DNA of 64,000 bases from Arthrobacter sp. SLBN-83 (GCF_006715285.1 NZ_VFMX01000001.1:3286001-3350000), one strand, 5' to 3'. Positions 50,386-58,759 are shown, numbered from the stretch's first letter. Numbers and translations are program-made. The notes: a model not told the origin generated them from the letters alone.

Positions 50386-50419
50386 GACGGCGCACGGGGT
50401 GCGAGCCCCATGCGCCGTC
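50386..50419 (-). terminator. Hairpin between coiled-coil and coupling-protein genes
   Basis: GACGGCGCA-C-GGGG and CCCC-A-TGCGCCGTC pair around TGCGAG. It may lower transcription into the coupling-protein gene. Confidence 0.6.
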
Positions 50420-50445
50420 AGACCCCCGTCGATCTCCGAGTCGGA

Positions 50446-52515
50446 TCAGCCGCCCATGGCCGCCCCGCCGATGAAGCCGGCGAGGCCGCCGAGCACGGGC
50501 AGCGCGACGATCAGGGCGATGAGCATCTTGTTGTAGCGGCTCTGGATCTCCGAAGCCCTTGCCAGCTCGCTGGCGTAGGACTCCTTGTCCGCAGCCATTT
50601 CCTCCAGCCGCGCCTCGTAACGGCGCTTGACCGAGTCCTCGACAACCTCCATCTGCTGCAGCAGGTCCGTGTTGCGCTGCGTGGCCGAGTCGGTCTTCTC
50701 CTTCTCGAGGGACAGGCTGTGCTGCCATTCCGTCTCGCGGGCCTGCATCTGCGTGATCGCGTCCTTGCGGTTGCGGTCGAGCTCGTCCTCCATCCGGCGG
50801 ATGCGGTCGGCGTGCTCGTTGCGGATCGACTCCAGCAGCGCCTCCTGCTCGCGGCGCAGGACGCCGATCTCGTCGGTGGTGCGCTGGTGCTCTGCCAGAG
50901 CCTCGGCCTGGGCGATGTCCGCCTTGCGGTTGTCGTCGACGATCCGCTGGATCTCGGCCTTCCACTGCCCCAGACGCTGCTCCTCGGCCTCGAGGTAGGC
51001 CTTCTGCTTCTCGGCCAGGACCTCGAAGATCCGCGTAGTGCCGACCTGCATCTTCAGGGCGGCGTCGGAGCGGCGCACGCGCAGGATCTCCTGGCGGTCG
51101 TGCGAGTAGGAGTTCTCGAGCACCCGCTCGATCTCGGCGACGGCGTCGGCCTGCTCGCGCTCCATGCGGGAGCGGTTGCGCTCCTTGTACTGGATCTCCG
51201 CCTGGAGGGCGGCCTGCTCGGCGAGCTTCTTCGCCTGGGCCTCGTAGTCCTGGACGATCTCGGCCTTGCGGGTGCGGATCCGCTGTTCCTTCTCGGACTC
51301 CCGCTCGCGGTGCGCCGCCTCGGTGCCGTCCTTGAGTGCCTTGTAGCGCGAGCCCTCGCGGTCGGTGGCCACGTCACGGATGACCTGCTCGACGTGGGCC
51401 GACATGAGGTTCACGTACAGCGTGCGCAGTTCGTCCTCGTGCGCCCACCGCAGCTGGGCAAGGTCGGCGTTGGCCTGCCGGTTGAGCTGGGCGACCTGGT
51501 CGCCGAGCCATTCGGTCGCACCCTGCGGCACCTCGATCTGCACGACCGGCGCGCCGATGGCGAAGGTCGCATTGAACTCGTCCAGGCGCACGTCGAGGTC
51601 CAGGTCCTCGGAGAGGAAGCGGCGTGCAATGACCTCACGCACCTGCTCCTGGTTCTCCAGCAGGACGGCTTCCTCCTCGGCCGGGGCGTACGCCGTATCG
51701 TCGGCGGTCACGGGACCGGACTCCTCGTCGAACTCCTCGAAGCCGGCCGTGCCGTCGAAGCCGGGCTCCGGCTCCACCGCAACCGGGGCCGCGTCCTCGT
51801 CTCCGAAGTCGACGGCTTCGTCGTCGAACACGGGCTCATCGCCCGCAGCGTCGAAGACCGGCTCGTCACCGGCACCCTCGTCCCCGCCGGAGATCGAGTC
51901 GAAGATCGGGTCACCCTCGTCGGCGGTATCCACGGCAGCAACAGCGTCCGCGTCCGCCGCGGGACGGGTCCCGGGCTCGTCGGTGGTGACGCCGCTGTGC
52001 TCGCGCCAGGCCTGCGCTCCGACAGCCTCCTCGAGGCTCAGCGTGCCGGAAGCGACCTCCTGGGCCTGCTTGAACGTGGCCTCGGCGACCAGGTCCACCA
52101 GCAGCTCGCCGCTGGGCTTCTGCCAGACGACGGCCCAGGAGTACTCCGCGCCAGCCAGGAGCGAGTACTCCTCCATGCGCGCAAGCGTCTCCGTGTTGGG
52201 GATGATGCCGAAGACCTCTTCGCCCAACATCTCTGCCGTGGCGACGGTCTTGATCTGGTCGGAGTCAATGAGCTCGATGAGCGAGCCCTTCGCCTCGTCG
52301 CGGCCGTGCCGCTTGCTCAGCCCGCCGATGGACTCGGCGGCCAGCACGAGCATGACCCACGCCGTGCCGCTGGGGAAGACGAACTTCGCGTTCGACCGCA
52401 GCAGTTCGACTGCTGCGGGGATCGCCGTCTCCCTGACCACGGACGACAGCAGCTCGTCAGGCTTCTTCTTCCGATCCTTGTTCCGGCTTCCCGCAGCCGT
52501 GCCCAGAATGCCCAT
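50446..52515 (-). CDS. Long coiled-coil protein with C-terminal membrane anchor (689 aa)
   Basis: ATG 52515 after AAGGGA. Residues 1-190 are a globular domain (AAVELLRSNAKFVFPSGTAW, LARMEEYSLLAGAEYSWAVV). An acidic, repetitive linker follows (DEPVFDAAGDEPVFDDEAVD). From ~310 to 660 it is one long charged coiled coil (KEQRIRTRKAEIVQDYEAQA, ADRIRRMEDELDRNRKDAIT). The C terminus is a single hydrophobic helix, IALIVALPVLGGLAGFIGGA, so the protein is tail-anchored with almost everything in the cytosol. It lies directly before the coupling protein and may be a scaffold that docks DNA or ATPases at the transfer pore. No family is recognised. Confidence 0.75.
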   Translation of the reverse strand: MGILGTAAGSRNKDRKKKPDELLSSVVRETAIPAAVELLRSNAKFVFPSGTAWVMLVLAAESIGGLSKRHGRDEAKGSLIELIDSDQIKTVATAEMLGEEVFGIIPNTETLARMEEYSLLAGAEYSWAVVWQKPSGELLVDLVAEATFKQAQEVASGTLSLEEAVGAQAWREHSGVTTDEPGTRPAADADAVAAVDTADEGDPIFDSISGGDEGAGDEPVFDAAGDEPVFDDEAVDFGDEDAAPVAVEPEPGFDGTAGFEEFDEESGPVTADDTAYAPAEEEAVLLENQEQVREVIARRFLSEDLDLDVRLDEFNATFAIGAPVVQIEVPQGATEWLGDQVAQLNRQANADLAQLRWAHEDELRTLYVNLMSAHVEQVIRDVATDREGSRYKALKDGTEAAHRERESEKEQRIRTRKAEIVQDYEAQAKKLAEQAALQAEIQYKERNRSRMEREQADAVAEIERVLENSYSHDRQEILRVRRSDAALKMQVGTTRIFEVLAEKQKAYLEAEEQRLGQWKAEIQRIVDDNRKADIAQAEALAEHQRTTDEIGVLRREQEALLESIRNEHADRIRRMEDELDRNRKDAITQMQARETEWQHSLSLEKEKTDSATQRNTDLLQQMEVVEDSVKRRYEARLEEMAADKESYASELARASEIQSRYNKMLIALIVALPVLGGLAGFIGGAAMGG

Positions 52516-52566
52516 TGGTGTCGATCCCTTCGATGATGAAACGCAGTTCGCCTGGTTTATGAGTAT

Positions 52567-52623
52567 CCTATCGCTTATGAGTCGATAGGTGCAATGATAG
52601 ACAATTCGACACGACGCCGAATG
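52567..52623 (-). promoter_or_regulatory. CATTCG-N18-TAT promoter with operator-like repeat
   Basis: On the minus strand CATTCG (52623-52618), 18 nt, TATCAT (52599-52594). The inverted repeat CCTATCG-N9-CGATAGG (52567-52589) spans the predicted transcription start. Confidence 0.6.
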
Positions 52624-52647
52624 ACCCACAATGGCCGCTGGCGCAGA

Positions 52648-54414
52648 TCAGCGCACGGCGCTCACCTCGATGCACGCATCGGAGGTGAGCATGTCCTTGT
52701 GGTCGCTCGCCAGCTCGCCGACGACGTCGATCCGGATCCGCCGCTCAGAGGGATGCTCGTTGATGAACGTCGCCACTCCGGTGGTGACCTCGTCGGTCAT
52801 CTTCGCCACCGCGCCACGGGCACCGCCGGCATTGGAGTCGGTGTCGCCCTTGTCGTCGATGAGGTACTGCAGGACCCTCTGGTCGATGTCTACCCGCACG
52901 TTGTGCTTGATGAGGACCTCCTGCACCATGTGGCGCAGCTTGTTGCGCACGATCTTGCGCTGCGTGTCCTCAGAGAGCGGCTGGAACGGGACGATGGCGT
53001 CGATACGGCCCAGCAGCTCGGGCGGGAAGCGGTTATCCGCCGAGGTCTCGGTGATCGAGCGGCGGATGAGCTTGTCGTACTTCAGCAGCTGCTCGCCCGA
53101 GCCCGTGTCGTCGGCCGCGTACTGCGCGATGGTCTTGTAAATCTCCGAGCCTGCGTTCGTCGTCATGACGATGTAGGTGTTCAGGAAGCTGACCTCGCGA
53201 TTGTTGTCGTCGGAGAGCCGGCCGTCGTCGAGCACCTGCAGCAGCAGGCGGGTGACCATCGCCGAGGCCTTCTCGACCTCGTCGAACAGCAGTACGGCGT
53301 GCGAGAGGTCCCAGACCCGCTTCGTCAGCTCGGAGCGGAACAGGTCCATCGAGGAGTCCTGGGCGTACTCGGACATGTCGAATCGGATCAGGTGGCGCTG
53401 GTCGTCACCGAAGAGCAGCCGTGCCAGCTGCTTGGCAAGCTCGGTCTTACCCACACCGGTCGACCCCGTGAACAGCAGCGAGGCCTCCGGCCGGCCCTTG
53501 TCGTTCAGGTCCGCGACCGACAGCTGCAGCCGCCGCGCGACCGCACGCGTGGCCAGGTCCTGGCTGAACACCTTCGAGTCCAGCTGCTCCTTGATCTTCG
53601 CGCCGTCGACCTTGAAGGCAACGTTGACGCCCAGAGACTCCTGGAGCACGTCCGAGAGCAGATCGCGGTCCAGCGCCCGCTTGGTGAGGCGGTGCCAGCC
53701 AACCATGCTGTCCAGCACCAGGATCGACTTGCGCGGCTGCGAGCTCGCCGGCATGTAGCGCGTGGTGTACTCATAGATCTGCCGGTAGATGTGGTCGTCG
53801 TAGAACTGGTCGGCGACGTCGTAGTGCTCGGCCATGCCCTGCAGAATCCGGATCGTCGTCTCCTGGTCCGGCGGCGTCAGGTTGATGCGCTGCAGCCGTT
53901 CAACCAGCGGCTGATTCGGCGCAATGTGCCTGTGGAACTCGTCATAGGTCGTCGCGGCGATGATTCGGATGCCGCGTGCCCCGGAAGCCGCCAGCACCGG
54001 CTTGATCGCCTCAACCGCAGCATCGGAAAGCTGGATGATCTGGTGGAACTCGTCGATGAACAGGACCAGCTCCTGCTTCTCGTCCGCCACGAAGTGCTCG
54101 GCCTCGTCGAAGAAGCCCTTGAGCATGGCGGCCATGCGGTCCGAGTCGCCGGCCTCGGAGATCATCCGGGACGGATCGACCTCGAGATAGAGCCGCTCGG
54201 CGTCAGCGGCCATCGTGGCCTGGACGAGAGCGGTCTTACCCGTACCTGCCTCGGCCAGGAGCAGGGCGTTGCAGAGCTCCGGCCTGCTCATCGAGGCCAG
54301 CAGCTGGAGCTTCTCGTGCTCGCGGCCGACGATCTCGCGCTCGGCCCTCTTGAGCGGGTCCGACAGCTTCGACAGGAGCGGATAGCCCTCATTCAGGTGC
54401 ACTTCATGGAACAT
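52648..54414 (-). CDS. Clp-like double AAA+ ATPase lacking the D2 pore loop
   Basis: 588 residues from ATG 54414 (GAGAGG upstream; the open frame before it crosses the promoter). D1: AEAGTGKTA (K60) and LVLFIDEFHQI. D2: GSTGVGKTE (K323), FDMSEYAQDSS, LLFDEVEKA and TTNAGSEI. Where ClpA/ClpB carry GAPPGYVGYEEGG, this protein has the shorter MDLFRSELTKRVWD, so the substrate-gripping aromatic loop is missing. The C-terminal ClpB-type small domain is present (LLGRIDAIVPFQPLSEDT). A role as a non-threading remodeller or regulatory partner of the 23622 ATPase is plausible. The gene lies between conjugation genes. Confidence 0.85.
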   Translation of the reverse strand: MFHEVHLNEGYPLLSKLSDPLKRAEREIVGREHEKLQLLASMSRPELCNALLLAEAGTGKTALVQATMAADAERLYLEVDPSRMISEAGDSDRMAAMLKGFFDEAEHFVADEKQELVLFIDEFHQIIQLSDAAVEAIKPVLAASGARGIRIIAATTYDEFHRHIAPNQPLVERLQRINLTPPDQETTIRILQGMAEHYDVADQFYDDHIYRQIYEYTTRYMPASSQPRKSILVLDSMVGWHRLTKRALDRDLLSDVLQESLGVNVAFKVDGAKIKEQLDSKVFSQDLATRAVARRLQLSVADLNDKGRPEASLLFTGSTGVGKTELAKQLARLLFGDDQRHLIRFDMSEYAQDSSMDLFRSELTKRVWDLSHAVLLFDEVEKASAMVTRLLLQVLDDGRLSDDNNREVSFLNTYIVMTTNAGSEIYKTIAQYAADDTGSGEQLLKYDKLIRRSITETSADNRFPPELLGRIDAIVPFQPLSEDTQRKIVRNKLRHMVQEVLIKHNVRVDIDQRVLQYLIDDKGDTDSNAGGARGAVAKMTDEVTTGVATFINEHPSERRIRIDVVGELASDHKDMLTSDACIEVSAVR

Positions 54415-54466
54415 GCCGTGGAAGACCTCTCGCCAAGACTTGAATTCATCTGATAGATCAGTCAAA

Positions 54467-54496
54467 AGTCTATCATGGCACCATTCGGCTCGACTG
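54467..54496 (-). promoter_or_regulatory. Promoter of the second Clp-like gene
   Basis: On the minus strand CAGTCG (54496-54491), 18 nt, TAGACT (54472-54467). Same spacing as the CATTCG promoters, but variant boxes. Confidence 0.5.
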
Positions 54497-54510
54497 TGAT
54501 AGGACAGCGA

Positions 54511-54540
54511 AAGGCCCCCGGACTCATATCCGGGGGCCTC
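54511..54540 (-). terminator. Terminator after the 90-aa gene
   Basis: AGGCCCCCGGA/TCCGGGGGCCT stem with a 6-nt loop and TTT on the minus strand. Confidence 0.75.
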
Positions 54541-54567
54541 CTGGCCATTCACTCCGTAGGGGTGCTG

Positions 54568-54840
54568 TCACAGCCCCGGCTGGCGGTCCTCCTGGGACGA
54601 AGCCCCATCCTGCTCGAACTGGTAGTCGTACCGCTCGCTCAGCGGCCTGCTGGACTCCCGGTCGCGCCGTGCCCGCTCGTTCGCCTCCCGCTGCTGACGC
54701 ATCGAGGCACCCACGCGGTCGACCAGTGCGCGCCCGGCCTCCGCCCACATGTCCTTGCCCTCGTCCGGGGCCGTGATCTCGTCCAGGCCCAGCTCCAGCA
54801 GGCTCGTGCCGCTCAGTGGGCTGGGATCGTTCGTCGCCAT
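54568..54840 (-). CDS. Small protein with SERYDYQFE tail (90 aa)
   Basis: GGAGGAGAAGG precedes ATG 54840. The first half is helical (TSLLELGLDEITAPDEGKD, then MWAEAGRALVDRVGASMRQQ). The C-terminal region is charged and ends with RPLSERYDYQFEQDGAS. The same SERYDYQFE motif ends the neighbouring 264-aa protein, so these are partial paralogues or share a recognition tag. The function is unknown. Confidence 0.65.
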   Translation of the reverse strand: MATNDPSPLSGTSLLELGLDEITAPDEGKDMWAEAGRALVDRVGASMRQQREANERARRDRESSRPLSERYDYQFEQDGASSQEDRQPGL

Positions 54841-54865
54841 AGCCTTCTCCTCCTCCGTGCCTGTC

Positions 54866-55660
54866 TCAGGCCCCGCGCTGCTGCTCGGTGCCCTCGGGCC
54901 CGCCCTGGCCCTCGAACTGATAGTCGTACCTCTCGCTGACCGGCTTCCGTCCCTGCGGCGAGGTGCCCGGCAGCTGCTCCTGAGCACCACGGCCGACAAC
55001 CGAGCCCATCCGCCCGACCAGGTCCGCCCCGGCAGCGGAGCCCTGGGGGGCCTTCTGTCCGCCATGTCCGGCCAGCTCCGTGTGCAGCCCGCGGGCTGCA
55101 CCCACGGCAGCTCCCCTGGCGGCGCTGGCGGCGACGCCCCTGGTCGATGCACCAGACTGCTGGGCACGTTGGGCGTGGGCCGCGGCATCCTGCATGGCCT
55201 CGGTGCCGAGCCGCCTGGCTCCCTCGCGGAGGCCCGCGGACTGCACGGCCTGTCCGACCTTCGACCCGGCGGCCCGCTGGGTGAGCGGGACCTTCACCGG
55301 ACCCTGAACCGTGCCGCCGGCATGGGCCTGCTTCGCCTGGGGCTGCTCCTGCCGGGACGATTCCGGCTTCGGCACATCCGCTGAAGTGATCATCCCCGGT
55401 GCCGGCTCAGCCTGCGGGCGCGGCCGCCGCTCGACCACGTTGGGGTTGAACCTCGAGCCCGGCTGGCCGGGAGCGGGGGAGGAGGGCAAGCTGTATCGGG
55501 GACCCCGCACCGCGCCGAGGCCCGCCTGCGAGCTCGGGCCCCGCTGCTCTCCGGTATCGGGGGTGGCCCCGCGGATCGCCGCCAGCTGCTCGGGCGTGTA
55601 CGACGTCGGGCGCTGGCCGTGCTCCGGTCGGCCCTGGGAACCTTTACTGAGATCTGCCAT
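54866..55660 (-). CDS. Disordered protein with SERYDYQFE tail (264 aa)
   Basis: ATG 55660. Most of the sequence is low-complexity Pro/Gly/Gln/Ala (SSPAPGQPGSRFNPNVVERR), apart from an alanine-rich helical centre (GVAASAARGAAVGAARGLHT). The C terminus reads GRKPVSERYDYQFEGQGG, nearly identical to the 90-aa neighbour. Such proteins could be adaptors or substrates of the transfer machine. Base composition matches its neighbours, so it does not look foreign. Confidence 0.65.
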   Translation of the reverse strand: MADLSKGSQGRPEHGQRPTSYTPEQLAAIRGATPDTGEQRGPSSQAGLGAVRGPRYSLPSSPAPGQPGSRFNPNVVERRPRPQAEPAPGMITSADVPKPESSRQEQPQAKQAHAGGTVQGPVKVPLTQRAAGSKVGQAVQSAGLREGARRLGTEAMQDAAAHAQRAQQSGASTRGVAASAARGAAVGAARGLHTELAGHGGQKAPQGSAAGADLVGRMGSVVGRGAQEQLPGTSPQGRKPVSERYDYQFEGQGGPEGTEQQRGA

Positions 55661-55682
55661 GATGATTCGTTCCTCTCTATGC

Positions 55683-55718
55683 GAAAGGCCCCCGGAGAGG
55701 TTTCTCCGGGGGCCTTTC
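55683..55718. terminator. Perfect 16-bp hairpin
   Basis: GAAAGGCCCCCGGAGA pairs exactly with 55703-55718 around a 4-nt loop; usable in both directions, and placed after the 179-aa gene. Confidence 0.8.
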
Positions 55719-55747
55719 AATGAGTTCTGCTGAGCCGTGGATCGGTG

Positions 55748-56287
55748 TCAGCCGACCGCGGGGGCCTCGGCCTCGACGACCTGCTCGGCCTGGGCGGTCT
55801 GCTCCGGACCGGCCTGGCTCTGCTTGGCAGCCGCCTGGGTCTCCTTGGCCGCCTTCATGGAGGCGAACTGGTTGTCCAGGGTCTTGGCGTCGACCTTGAA
55901 GTCGCTGGCCTCCACGGACTTGGTGTTGACCACCAGACCGGTGCCGCGCGAGGCCGGCATCACGTTGCCCTTGAAGCCGTAGACGGTGCCGACCTTCTCG
56001 CCGTCCTTGTTGAGCAGCGGCTCCGTATTCGGGCCCGCGGCCTTGACGATCTCCTCCAGCTGGCCCACCGAGTAGGGGGCGGTGTTGGCGAAGCGCTCCT
56101 TGCCGTCCGGGCCCTTCACGCGCTCGGACTTCAGGTGCAGGTTGCTCTGCTCCGGTCCGCGCGAGTCGCGGGCGTCGACCTGGATGTCGGCGTAGTGCGA
56201 CTTGCCGTCCTTGGTCGCGCCGTTGTCATAGACCTTGGCGATGAGGTTGACCCCGGTCATTGCGCCCTTGCCCTTGAGAAGTGCCAT
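55748..56287 (-). CDS. Unknown single-gene unit downstream of a CATTCG promoter (179 aa)
   Basis: AAAGGACGAG precedes ATG 56287. A basic N terminus (MALLKGKGAMTGVNLIAKVY) leads into a strand-rich domain (YADIQVDARDSRGPEQSNLH, GEKVGTVYGFKGNVMPASRG) and an Ala/Gln-rich tail (AAAKQSQAGPEQTAQAEQVV). The globular domain plus disordered tail, own promoter and strong terminator resemble the layout of the 18089 gene. An OB-fold DNA-binding role is possible but not demonstrated. Confidence 0.6.
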   Translation of the reverse strand: MALLKGKGAMTGVNLIAKVYDNGATKDGKSHYADIQVDARDSRGPEQSNLHLKSERVKGPDGKERFANTAPYSVGQLEEIVKAAGPNTEPLLNKDGEKVGTVYGFKGNVMPASRGTGLVVNTKSVEASDFKVDAKTLDNQFASMKAAKETQAAAKQSQAGPEQTAQAEQVVEAEAPAVG

Positions 56288-56380
56288 GATCTCGTCCTTT
56301 CGTCGTTCCGTCCGCCACTCGGCAGAACGGCCTTGATCATTCACGTCGTCCGAGCAAAGCCCCGAAGTGCAGTGCCGAAC

Positions 56381-56429
56381 TGCTCTATACACTAATACTC
56401 CTATAGAGCATTCCGCAACCATTCGAATG
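56381..56429 (-). promoter_or_regulatory. CATTCG-N18-TAT promoter overlapped by a 9-bp inverted repeat
   Basis: On the minus strand CATTCG (56429-56424), 18 nt, TATAGG (56405-56400). TGCTCTATA-N12-TATAGAGCA (56381-56410) is a perfect inverted repeat covering the -10 and start site. It could be an operator or, being next to the relaxase gene, part of an oriT. Confidence 0.65.
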
Positions 56430-56447
56430 ATCTTTCGACTCGTGTCC

Positions 56448-58724
56448 CTACTCGTGCTGGATACCGTCGGACCGGCCTGCCGGCTCCTGCTCGGGGCCGG
56501 GGAGGACCCCGGCACCAGCCACCGCGGCGTCGACCCGCTGCTGGACACGCACCACCAGGCCGGCGTCGAGCGAGGAGGCCTTCGAACGGCGCATCCGGGC
56601 CGCCTGTTCCTGCTCTTCGCGCAGCGCCGCGATCCTCGAACGCAGAAGCGGCCGCATGGAGCCGTCCTCCACCGGAACCAGTTCCCGCGAGACCCGGGTC
56701 ATCGCGGCGATGTCGTCGACAGGGAGGTCGGCGATCGCCTCAGACTGGCCTGACTGGTCGAGGTACTCCATGGCCGCCAGCAGCAGCCGGCGGCGTTCGG
56801 CCGCGGCTGCGGTGAACTCCCGCCGGGCCCGCTCGCCGATCTCGACATCGGCCACGAAGTCGTAGCCCAGGTGATGCAGGTCCAGTGCCTTGACGTCGTC
56901 GAAGGGGTGCGCCGTCCCGGTCTCGATCGACAGCTGGGTGGAGACCTCCGGATCCCCGCCGGCGACGGCGCTGCGCTGGTCAGCAGGACCGGCGACGAGC
57001 ACCAGCCCCGAGTCGGCCAGGTCGGTGCGCAGCTCCTGGAGCCGTTCGTCGTAGACCTGCTTCATCGTCTCGATGCGCGCGTCCAGCACCGCCCGTCCGG
57101 CCTTGCCCGCGGTCAGGTGCCGTCCGCCGGGCTGGCCGTAGATCTCGCGGCCCATCTCCTCGGCCTGGTCGGCGTCCTTCATCCGCTGCAGCGAGGCGTC
57201 CTGGCGCAGCGCCATCAGCGAGAGCAGGCGCTGGCCGTACGCGGCGACCTCCTGCTGCTGGGCGTACCACTGGCTGGCGTCGCCGACAAACGGCAGGAAG
57301 TGCTGGTACTTGCTCATCACCCGCCGGTGCCAGTCCTCTTCGTAGCGGTAGAAGTCGTAGAGCGGCCGGGAGTCCTCTACGGCCACTTCGGCCTTCTCGG
57401 CACGCTCCCATTGCCGGGCCAGGTCGCGGTAGGCGCTGGCCTTGGACTTGTGATGCTGCAGGCGGGAGGCATAGCTGCGCAGCCGGAAGCCGAAGGAGAC
57501 GACGTCGTCCTCCGAGCTGCCGTGCTGCTGCTGGCGCTCTGCGGCCAGGGCGGCCATCTCGGCGTAGTCCATACCCATCACCTCAAGCATCGGCGTACGC
57601 ACCCGCAGCTCCTCCTCGGGCAGGGCGCGCAGCATCTGGTAGACCCCGTTGACCGCCCGCTCGGTGATCTGGTTGCGGCCCGCGTCGACCAGGCGCTGCC
57701 ACGCGTCGGTGGGCAGGCCCTCGGCCTCCCGGCGCTGATTGGCGTACTCCACGACCCTCTCCATTGCCGCCGGCAGCGGAGAGCCCGGCCGCTCCAGCTG
57801 CTCGGCCACCAGCTCGGAGACCAGACGGTTGGCTTTGCGCATCCGCAGATCGTTGGTTCCGGCGCGCCACAGCGAGCGGTCGGCGGGCAGGCAGGCCAAC
57901 AGGAACTGGGGGAGGGCCTCTGAGCGCATGCGCTCGTGTGCCCAGCGCTTGATGAAGGTCGTCACGTTCCTGCGCTCGTAACCGACGGCGCTGGACAGGT
58001 GCGCGACGGCCTGCTTCTCGTCCAGCCAGGCGTCCACGCCGCGCCGCAACCGGGACTTGTGCCGGTCCAGAAGCTTGCCCCGCTGGGTGCCGTCCTTGGC
58101 CAGGTGGCCGTGTCCGGCGTCGACCATCGCCAGGTGGCAGTGGACGTGCTCGGTGTCGACCTGGATCACGCCGACGTAGCGCAGGTCGTCGAAACCGCTC
58201 GTGCCCGAGCTCATCCGCTCCAGCCCGTGCATGATCGCCATCCGCAGCTTCATCTGGTCGATGTGGCCGCGGTAGTCCCCGCGGCCTTCGCAGTGAAAGT
58301 CCTCGCCGACGATGCGGTGCCGTTTCAGGTATTCCTCATCGAAGGAGAGCACGGTCTTCAGCACCGTCTTGCCGCTCTCGAAGTGTTTCTGGATGTCCCG
58401 GGATGCAGCCCGCAGCTGCTCGTCGGAGAGCGACACTGAGCCGTAGCCGAAGGCCACGCCGCCATCGCCCTGGGCCTGGCGCATTATCGTCTTGGCCTCG
58501 ACCCTGCTCGTCCCGGCGCGCTCGACCGCGCTCTCGCGGGCCATGTAGCGCAGGATGAAGTCGTCCGTGCGCAGCCGCTGGATCGGCGCGAGCGACTCAG
58601 TCGCCTGCTCGCGCGCCATGTACCGGGTGACGTAGTCGCCGGGGGTGCCGCCCCGGGACCCCTTGCCGCCGGGCAGCGGCACACTGAACTCGTTGACGAT
58701 GACCACTGACTGCTTCAGGCCCAT
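56448..58724 (-). CDS. MobL-like HUH relaxase
   Basis: 758 residues. The N terminus holds candidate nicking tyrosines in GDYVTRYMAREQATES (Y31, Y35) and again in FILRYMARESAVE. The metal site is EHVHCHLAMVD (H193, H195, H197) within YVGVIQVDTEHVHCHLAM. Upstream, EGRGDYRGHIDQMKLRMAIM matches the conserved block I associate with the MobL relaxase family first defined in Firmicutes. The rest is helical and charged, ending in a Pro/Gly tail. A relaxase nicks oriT, stays bound to the 5' end and leads DNA through the coupling protein at 46226. Confidence 0.82.
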   Translation of the reverse strand: MGLKQSVVIVNEFSVPLPGGKGSRGGTPGDYVTRYMAREQATESLAPIQRLRTDDFILRYMARESAVERAGTSRVEAKTIMRQAQGDGGVAFGYGSVSLSDEQLRAASRDIQKHFESGKTVLKTVLSFDEEYLKRHRIVGEDFHCEGRGDYRGHIDQMKLRMAIMHGLERMSSGTSGFDDLRYVGVIQVDTEHVHCHLAMVDAGHGHLAKDGTQRGKLLDRHKSRLRRGVDAWLDEKQAVAHLSSAVGYERRNVTTFIKRWAHERMRSEALPQFLLACLPADRSLWRAGTNDLRMRKANRLVSELVAEQLERPGSPLPAAMERVVEYANQRREAEGLPTDAWQRLVDAGRNQITERAVNGVYQMLRALPEEELRVRTPMLEVMGMDYAEMAALAAERQQQHGSSEDDVVSFGFRLRSYASRLQHHKSKASAYRDLARQWERAEKAEVAVEDSRPLYDFYRYEEDWHRRVMSKYQHFLPFVGDASQWYAQQQEVAAYGQRLLSLMALRQDASLQRMKDADQAEEMGREIYGQPGGRHLTAGKAGRAVLDARIETMKQVYDERLQELRTDLADSGLVLVAGPADQRSAVAGGDPEVSTQLSIETGTAHPFDDVKALDLHHLGYDFVADVEIGERARREFTAAAAERRRLLLAAMEYLDQSGQSEAIADLPVDDIAAMTRVSRELVPVEDGSMRPLLRSRIAALREEQEQAARMRRSKASSLDAGLVVRVQQRVDAAVAGAGVLPGPEQEPAGRSDGIQHE

Positions 58725-58759
58725 CCCGCCTCATCCCTCCGTCGTGTGAATGCACAGAA

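Noticed and set aside
47291..50536. A 1081-codon plus-strand frame opposite the coupling protein
   Set aside because: Same shadow effect; the minus frame has transmembrane helices and Walker motifs in correct order.
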